Below, piece by piece: positions 40,893-45,432 of a stretch of DNA of 45,432 bases. The stretch spans positions 1-45,432 of the forward strand of contig CAWAWJ010000004.1 in the NCBI GenBank assembly GCA_963785735.1, written 5' to 3'. Numbering within the stretch: position 1 is the stretch's first letter; each line of letters opens with the position of its first letter. A program made the position numbers and the translations under genes. Source of the stretch: REEB95 sp963785735 (GTDB lineage Bacteria; Pseudomonadota; Alphaproteobacteria; ATCC43930; CGMCC-115725). Under the pieces are notes generated by a model that saw only the letters and a list, made by a program, of their open reading frames with translations, was not told where the DNA came from and did not search any database.

Positions 40893-41455
40893 TGGTCAAG
40901 CTCTCGCGCATCTATACCCGCGGCGGCGATAGCGGCGAGACTTCGCTGGTCGACGGAAGGCGCGTCCCTAAGCACGACCTCCGCGTCGAGGCCTATGGCA
41001 ATGTCGACGAGGTCAATGCGGTGCTGGGCTTGGCCCGGCTCCGCGCCAAGGGCGCGATATCCGCCATGCTGGCGCGCATCCAGAACGATCTGTTCGATCT
41101 CGGCGCCGATCTCGCCACGCCCCAAGACGGGGCCAAGGACAAGGGCGCGTTGCGGATATTGGCCTCGCAGGTGACGCGGCTCGAGCGCGAAATCGACGCC
41201 CTCAACGCCAAGCTGAAGCCGCTCGACACCTTCGTGCTGCCGGGGGGCTCGGAGCTGGCGGCGGCGCTCCATTTCGCCCGCACCGTGACGCGCCGGGCGG
41301 AAAGGCTGGTGGCGGCGCTCACCCAGCGCGAGGCGGTCAATCCCGAGGCGCTCAAATATCTAAATCGGCTTTCCGACCATCTCTTCGTGCTGGCGCGCCA
41401 CGCCAACGCCAAGGGCAAGAAGGACCTGCTGTGGAAGCCGGGCGCTAACCGCTAA
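40892..41455 (+). CDS. Cob(I)yrinic acid a,c-diamide adenosyltransferase, PduO type
   Basis: A 187-residue adenosyltransferase that puts the 5'-deoxyadenosyl group of ATP on cob(I)alamin, making coenzyme B12. The ATP loop is IYTRGGDSGETSLVDGRRV at the N-terminus, and the helical bundle contains VEAYGNVDEVNAVLGLAR and NRLSDHLFVLARHANA, the PduO/MMAB signature. It is translationally coupled to the twin-TM gene. No B12-dependent enzyme is in the window; in relatives this enzyme serves methylmalonyl-CoA or ethylmalonyl-CoA mutase. Confidence 0.93.
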   Translation: MVKLSRIYTRGGDSGETSLVDGRRVPKHDLRVEAYGNVDEVNAVLGLARLRAKGAISAMLARIQNDLFDLGADLATPQDGAKDKGALRILASQVTRLEREIDALNAKLKPLDTFVLPGGSELAAALHFARTVTRRAERLVAALTQREAVNPEALKYLNRLSDHLFVLARHANAKGKKDLLWKPGANR

Positions 41456-41548
41456 ATCCCGCCCGGCCTCGAATACAAAGCCTTGCCTTGGCGTTGTGCA
41501 CATGCACAAATCTGCCGCCAAGCAACAGGGAAGCCGTCCAAGACCGCC

Positions 41549-42298
41549 ATGAAAATCATCGTCGCCGTCAAGCGCGTCATCGATTTCAACGTCAAGATCC
41601 GGATCAAGCCGGACGGCGGCGGCGTCGAAACCGCCAACGTCAAAATGTCGATGAACCCATTCGACGAGATCGCGGTCGAGGCGGCGGTGCGCTTGAAAGA
41701 GGCGGGCAAGGCCACGGAGATCATCGCGGTCTCGATGGGCGCGCAAAACTGCCAGGAGACCATCCGCACGGCGCTCGCCATGGGCGCCGATCGCGGGCTG
41801 CATGTTCTGACCGACGCCGAGCTCCAACCCTTGGCGGTGGCGAAATTGCTCAAGGCGATTATCGCCAAGGAACAGCCGCGCCTCGTCATCCTGGGCAAGC
41901 AGGCGATCGACGACGATTGCAACCAGACCGGCCAGATGCTCGCGGCGCTCCTCGGCTGGGGCCAGGGAACCTTCGCCTCGAAGCTGGTCTTGGGTGATGG
42001 CACGGCCGATGTCACGCGCGAAATCGACGGCGGGCTCGAAACCCTCGCGCTCAAATTGCCGGCGGTGGTGACGACCGATCTGCGCCTGAACGAGCCGCGC
42101 TACGCCTCGCTCCCCAACATCATGAAAGCCAAGAAAAAGGCGATCGAGCAGACAACCCCTGAAGCTCTCGGCGTTGACGCGAACCCCCGGCTCAAGACCC
42201 TGAAAGTGGAAGAGCCGCAAAAACGTCATGGCGGCAAGAAACTCGCCTCGGTCGAGGAACTGGTCGACAAGCTCAGGAACGAGGCGCGGGTGATCTGA
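41549..42298 (+). CDS. etfB: Electron transfer flavoprotein subunit beta
   Basis: EtfB, 249 residues, holds AMP and docks the dehydrogenases that feed electrons to ETF. It begins MKIIVAVKRVIDFNVKIRIK and keeps KMSMNPFDEIAVEAAVRLKE and DDDCNQTGQMLAALLGW. The recognition loop with its anchor leucine and following lysines is SLPNIMKAKKKAIEQ near residue 190. ATG 41549 is chosen to match the family; an open frame runs upstream for 22 codons without homology. Its stop overlaps the etfA start as TGATG. ETF passes electrons from acyl-CoA and other dehydrogenases to ETF-ubiquinone oxidoreductase. Confidence 0.96.
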   Translation: MKIIVAVKRVIDFNVKIRIKPDGGGVETANVKMSMNPFDEIAVEAAVRLKEAGKATEIIAVSMGAQNCQETIRTALAMGADRGLHVLTDAELQPLAVAKLLKAIIAKEQPRLVILGKQAIDDDCNQTGQMLAALLGWGQGTFASKLVLGDGTADVTREIDGGLETLALKLPAVVTTDLRLNEPRYASLPNIMKAKKKAIEQTTPEALGVDANPRLKTLKVEEPQKRHGGKKLASVEELVDKLRNEARVI

Positions 42299-43245
42299 TG
42301 AGCTGCCTCGTCCTCGCCGAGCACGACAACGCCACGCTCAAGCCCGCCACCCTCAACACCGTGGCGGCGGCCCAGGCCATCGGCGGCGACATCGTCATCC
42401 TGGTCGCGGGCCAGGGTTGCGGCGCCGTCGCGCAAGCCGCCTCCAAGATAGCGGGCGCCGGCAAGGTGCTGCTGGCCGATGACGCGGCTTACGCCCATCC
42501 CCTGGCCGAGGATCTGGCGAAGCTGATCCTGACCCTCGCCAAGAGCCACACCCATTTGCTCGCCCCCGCGACCACTTTCGGCAAGAACGTTTTGCCGCGC
42601 GTGGCGGCGCTCCTGGACGTGGCGCAGATATCCGATATTTCTGGCGTGGTGTCGCCCGACACCTTCCGCCGCCCGATCTATGCGGGGAACGCCATCGCGA
42701 CCGTGCAATCCGCCGACGCCATCAAGATCATCACCGTGCGCGCCACGGCTTTTTCGCCGGCCAAGAATTCTGGCGGCAACGCCGCCGTCGAAACGATAGC
42801 ATCCGCCGGCAGCGACGGGCTTGCGCGCTATGTCGGGTCCGAGCTCGCCAAGAGCGAGCGGCCCGAATTGACCGCCGCGCGGGTGATCGTCTCGGGCGGG
42901 CGCGGCATGCAATCGGGCGAGAACTTCAAGCTCTTGGAAAGCCTCGCCGACAAGCTCGGCGCGGCGGTCGGCGCCTCGCGCGCCGCGGTCGATGCGGGCT
43001 TCGTCCCCAACGACTTCCAGGTCGGCCAGACCGGCAAGATCGTCGCGCCCGAGCTCTATATCGCGGTCGGCATCTCGGGCGCGATCCAGCATCTGGCCGG
43101 CATGAAGGATTCGAAGGTGATCGTCGCCATCAACAAGGACGAAGAGGCGCCGATCTTCCAGATCGCGGATTACGGGCTGGTCGGCGATCTGTTCCAGATC
43201 GTGCCGGCGCTCGACAAGGCGCTGGCCAAGCCCGGCGGAAGCTGA
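42298..43245 (+). CDS. etfA: Electron transfer flavoprotein subunit alpha
   Basis: EtfA, 315 residues, carries the redox FAD. The C-terminal FAD domain shows RVIVSGGRGMQSGENFKLLE, AAVDAGFVPNDFQVGQTGKI, PELYIAVGISGAIQHLAGMK and VIVAINKDEEAPIFQIADYG, all standard. The N-terminal half is the nucleotide-like domain typical of alpha subunits. It is translationally coupled to etfB and followed 21 bases later by the 3-hydroxyacyl-CoA dehydrogenase gene, linking beta-oxidation to the respiratory chain. Confidence 0.96.
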   Translation: MSCLVLAEHDNATLKPATLNTVAAAQAIGGDIVILVAGQGCGAVAQAASKIAGAGKVLLADDAAYAHPLAEDLAKLILTLAKSHTHLLAPATTFGKNVLPRVAALLDVAQISDISGVVSPDTFRRPIYAGNAIATVQSADAIKIITVRATAFSPAKNSGGNAAVETIASAGSDGLARYVGSELAKSERPELTAARVIVSGGRGMQSGENFKLLESLADKLGAAVGASRAAVDAGFVPNDFQVGQTGKIVAPELYIAVGISGAIQHLAGMKDSKVIVAINKDEEAPIFQIADYGLVGDLFQIVPALDKALAKPGGS

Positions 43246-43266
43246 CAGGAGCACAGGGAGCATAGC

Positions 43267-44160
43267 ATGGCGGCCACTCAACCGATTTCGATCAAGACCG
43301 TCGGCGTCATCGGCGCCGGGCAAATGGGCAGCGGCATCGCCCATGTCGCGGCGCTCGCGGGCTACGAGGTGCGCTTGAACGACGTCGCGGCGGCGGCGCT
43401 GGAAAAGGCATTGGCCGGCATCGACAAGAACATCGCGCGCCAGATCGCTCGCGGCAAGGCGACCGAGGCCGACAAATCGCTCGCCCTGAAGCGCATCAAG
43501 ACCTCGACCTCCTTCGACTTCTTTAAGGAATGCGACGTGGTGATCGAGGCCGCGACCGAGAAAGAGGAGGTGAAGCGCGAGATCTTCAAGAAGCTCATCC
43601 CCTTCCTCAATCCCACCGCCATCATCGCCTCCAACACCTCATCGATCTCGATCACGCGGCTCGCTTCCACCACCGACCGGCCCGGCCGCTTCATCGGCAT
43701 GCATTTCATGAACCCGGTGCCGGTGATGGTCCTGGTCGAGATCATCAAGGGCATCGCCACCGAGGAGCCGACATTCGCCGCCATCCGCGAGCTCGCGGTG
43801 AAGCTCGGCAAGACGCCGGTCGCGGCCGAGGATTATCCCGCCTTCATCGTCAACCGCATCCTTTTGCCGATGATCAACGAGGCGGTCTATACGCTCTATG
43901 AAGGGGTGGGCTCGGTCGAGGCCATCGACACCGCCATGAAGCTCGGCGCCAACCATCCGATGGGGCCGCTCGAGCTCGCGGATTTCATCGGGCTCGACAC
44001 CTGTCTCTCGGTGATGGACGTGCTCTATAAGGGCCTCGCCGATTCGAAGTACCGGCCCTGCCCGCTCTTGGTCAAATACGTCGAGGCCGGCTGGCTCGGG
44101 CGCAAGACCGGCCGGGGCTTCTACGATTACCGCGGCGAGAAGCCCGTCCCCACGCGGTAA
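43267..44160 (+). CDS. 3-hydroxybutyryl-CoA dehydrogenase
   Basis: A 297-residue single-domain-type 3-hydroxyacyl-CoA dehydrogenase (PaaH/Hbd group), which oxidises (S)-3-hydroxybutyryl-CoA or reduces acetoacetyl-CoA. The NAD loop is VGVIGAGQMGSGIAHVAALA; catalytic residues sit in SNTSSISI and FIGMHFMNPVPVMVLVEIIK; PAFIVNRILLPMINEAVYTL and GANHPMGPLELADFIGLDTC follow. ATG 43267 stands after CAGGGAGCATAGC. It ends the cluster with ETF and the adenosyltransferase and is followed directly by the inverted repeat pair. Its role in butyrate/PHB or in amino acid breakdown is not decided. Confidence 0.95.
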   Translation: MAATQPISIKTVGVIGAGQMGSGIAHVAALAGYEVRLNDVAAAALEKALAGIDKNIARQIARGKATEADKSLALKRIKTSTSFDFFKECDVVIEAATEKEEVKREIFKKLIPFLNPTAIIASNTSSISITRLASTTDRPGRFIGMHFMNPVPVMVLVEIIKGIATEEPTFAAIRELAVKLGKTPVAAEDYPAFIVNRILLPMINEAVYTLYEGVGSVEAIDTAMKLGANHPMGPLELADFIGLDTCLSVMDVLYKGLADSKYRPCPLLVKYVEAGWLGRKTGRGFYDYRGEKPVPTR

Positions 44161-44170
44161 ATGCGCTTCG

Positions 44171-44202
44171 CGTCATGCCCGGACTTGTTCCGGGCATCCA
44201 CG
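44171..44202 (+). repeat. Palindromic 32-nt repeat, copy 1
   Basis: A 32-base element beginning CGTCATGCCCGGACTTG and ending CATCCACG, with inner stem ATGCCCGGA (44175-44183) / TCCGGGCAT (44189-44197). It matches copy 2 in the opposite direction with four differences. Such elements are dispersed in many alphaproteobacterial genomes. It lies ten bases after the dehydrogenase stop codon. Confidence 0.75.
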
Positions 44203-44222
44203 TCTTGAAGCCCTAAAGAATT

Positions 44223-44254
44223 CGTGGATGGCCGGGTCAAGCCCGGCCATGACG
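44223..44254 (-). repeat. Palindromic 32-nt repeat, copy 2 (inverted)
   Basis: The inverted partner of copy 1, 20 bases apart: begins CGTGGATGGCCGGGTCAAG and ends CATGACG, with inner stem ATGGCCGGG (44228-44236) / CCCGGCCAT (44242-44250). The two together can form one long hairpin and may end the transcript of the upstream operon. Confidence 0.75.
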
Positions 44255-44346
44255 GGCATATGCCAAACATTGCGAACGTCATAAAATTATGCCTTTATTC
44301 CGGCATAAGGGCGGCAGAAGCCGCCGGTAAGCCAAGCGGAGGTTGG

Positions 44347-44910
44347 TTGACAGTCGCGCTCGATAGCTGTCCGGCCCTGGTGCTCAACGCGGATTTCCGC
44401 CCGCTGAGCTACTTCCCGCTGTCGCTGTGGTCGTGGCAGGAAACCGTCAAGGCGGTGTGTTTGGGCCGCGTCAACATCGTCTCGCAATATGACCGCGTCG
44501 TGCGCAGCCCCTCCTTCGAGATGAATTTTCCGAGCGTGATCTCGCTCAAGGCTTATATCGCCATGTCGCGGCGGCCGGCCTTCACCCGGTTCAACGTGTT
44601 CCTGCGCGACAAATTCGCCTGCCAGTATTGCGGCGACGCCTTCCCCTCGCATGATCTGACCTTCGACCATGTCGTGCCGCGCTCGCGCGGCGGCCGCACC
44701 ACCTGGGAGAACGTGGTCACCGCCTGCTCGGGCTGCAACCTCATCAAGGGGAACCGCATCCCGTCGGAAAGCGGGCTCTATCCGCGCCACCAGCCCTTCC
44801 AGCCGACCACTAATTTCCTGCGCGACAACGGCCGGGCGTTTCCGCCCAACTTCCTGCACCACTCCTGGCGCGATTTCCTCTACTGGGACAGCGTGCTGGA
44901 TCCCGCCTAG
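44347..44910 (+). CDS. HNH endonuclease family protein
   Basis: A 187-residue HNH protein of the type common in alphaproteobacteria. PALVLNADFRPLSYFPLSLW is the usual beginning; the nuclease core holds zinc pairs FACQYCGDAF and ACSGCNLIKGNR around LTFDHVVPRSRGGRTTWENV, where D-H are the HNH metal and catalytic residues. The start is placed at TTG 44347, behind GGAGG (spacing four, a little short). An open frame continues upstream to 44224, but that part is translated repeat sequence and is not believed. The physiological role of this family is unknown; DNA repair or defence are guesses. Confidence 0.84.
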   Translation: MTVALDSCPALVLNADFRPLSYFPLSLWSWQETVKAVCLGRVNIVSQYDRVVRSPSFEMNFPSVISLKAYIAMSRRPAFTRFNVFLRDKFACQYCGDAFPSHDLTFDHVVPRSRGGRTTWENVVTACSGCNLIKGNRIPSESGLYPRHQPFQPTTNFLRDNGRAFPPNFLHHSWRDFLYWDSVLDPA

Positions 44911-45019
44911 CGTAGCAAAGGCCGGGCGCGACAAGAAGAAACCCGCGCGGCCGAAATCAAAACTGACTTACTCGGTCGCGCGAGCAGGGTTGGAGTGGCG
45001 GCTGCGAGCGCGACCGAAA

Positions 45020-45229
45020 TCAATAGGCGCTCTTGAACGGCAGGGTCACGGTCGGCAGGACCGAGATTTGGGCCGGGTTCAGATTTTCCGCTGTCGGGCC
45101 CTGGTCATGGGCGGCGGCGATGTCGGCGTCGATCGAGCGCTGGTTGCCGCTGCTGTAAGCACCCGTGCTGCCGCAGCCGGCGAGCGCCAGCGCGGCGAGC
45201 GTCAAGACGAACAGGGTTTCCCGGGTCAT
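45020..45229 (-). CDS. Small putative lipoprotein (69 aa)
   Basis: A 69-residue product. MTRETLFVLTLAALALAGC is a lipoprotein signal ending in the lipobox LAGC, so the mature protein of about 50 residues (CGSTGAYSSGNQRSIDADIA ...) would be anchored to the inner or outer membrane. ATG 45229 follows GAGGGAGTTGGAATC, a good ribosome binding site. The mature part is polar with no recognisable domain; LNPAQISVLPTVTLPFKSAY forms the end. No function can be given. Confidence 0.75.
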   Translation of the reverse strand: MTRETLFVLTLAALALAGCGSTGAYSSGNQRSIDADIAAAHDQGPTAENLNPAQISVLPTVTLPFKSAY

Positions 45230-45343
45230 GATTCCAACTCCCTCTTGCCGTGGTTGGGTGGCGCAACCGATGGGGAAAATGTAATTCGGGACTATGGCCG
45301 GGAAATGGAATTGAAACGCCACAATCGGGCGGTTTCGCCACGC

Positions 45344-45364
45344 CCCTGCCACAATGCGGCAGGG
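45344..45364. repeat. Inverted repeat upstream of lipoprotein gene
   Basis: CCCTGCC-ACAATGC-GGCAGGG, a perfect 7-bp stem followed by TCTTTA on the plus strand. It lies about 115 bases upstream of the lipoprotein start and may be the terminator of something outside the window or a regulatory site. The last 60 bases of the window show no gene. Confidence 0.35.
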
Positions 45365-45432
45365 TCTTTAGCGAGGATTCAGGCCCGAGCCGTCGCGCGA
45401 AGTTTCCCCCACCCTAACCCTCCCCCGCTTGC

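Noticed and set aside
44224..44346. N-terminal extension of the HNH protein
   Set aside because: The extension is translation of the palindromic repeat and AT-rich spacer; family proteins begin close to PALVLNADFRPLSYFPLSLW.
44911..45019. GGCCGGGCGCG and CGCGCGGCC near 44930-44960 as terminator of the HNH gene
   Set aside because: The pairing has mismatches and a long loop, and there is no T run; likely chance in GC-rich sequence.

Overview
The window is one continuous stretch of GC-rich chromosomal DNA, almost fully coding. It most likely comes from an alphaproteobacterium, perhaps Rhodospirillales or Hyphomicrobiales; the exact group cannot be fixed from the sequence alone. The grounds are the complete hopanoid gene set, the fused order twin-TM protein / PduO-type adenosyltransferase / etfB / etfA / 3-hydroxyacyl-CoA dehydrogenase, the dxs-tlyA-RNA methyltransferase order, and an alphaproteobacterial-style 32-nt palindromic repeat. 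No rRNA, tRNA, phage, insertion sequence or CRISPR array was seen. Many genes use TTG or GTG starts behind good Shine-Dalgarno sequences.

Layout. 1-4304: small-molecule metabolism (truncated MFS exporter, RidA, GST, class II aldolase, crotonase-like protein lacking both catalytic glutamates, VOC protein). 4388-8511: an XRE regulator followed by fabI, aroC and sppA. 8508-12511 (minus): dxs, tlyA and a TrmA/RlmD-type RNA methyltransferase. 12820-14909: ispH and hpnH, divergent from dxs. 15311-18877: an island between the two hopanoid blocks, holding a 60-aa secreted peptide, a tungstate-type permease and binding protein without an ATPase gene, and an OFA-family MFS carrier with a 41-aa membrane partner. 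18929-27997 (minus): the tightly coupled operon dxr-hpnA-hpnB-hpnC-hpnD-hpnE-shc-hpnG. 28083-34951: ChaC-like protein, FadB-like bifunctional enzyme, a dihydroxyphthalate-decarboxylase-like protein, a GlcG/HbpS protein, an atypical CLC protein and an unknown acidic protein. 34955-38201 (minus): MarR-EmrA-EmrB efflux operon with a clear operator. 38358-40533 (minus): AAHS-family MFS and an SDR. 40701-44160: twin-TM protein, cobalamin adenosyltransferase, ETF beta and alpha, and 3-hydroxybutyryl-CoA dehydrogenase. 44171-45432: inverted repeat pair, HNH endonuclease, small lipoprotein.

The central theme is hopanoid synthesis. Dxs and Dxr catalyse the first two steps of the MEP pathway and IspH the last. 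HpnD, HpnC and HpnE turn farnesyl diphosphate into squalene, Shc cyclises it to hopene, HpnH adds adenosine and HpnG removes adenine to give a C35 side chain. Having three precursor genes interleaved with nine hopanoid genes in about 17 kb, with dxr leading the main operon, suggests coordinated control of precursor and product. The least explained items are the small secreted peptide with its structured leader, the 41-aa partner of the OFA carrier, the orphan TupBA pair, the CLC protein with altered selectivity motifs, and the 144-aa protein at 34517.
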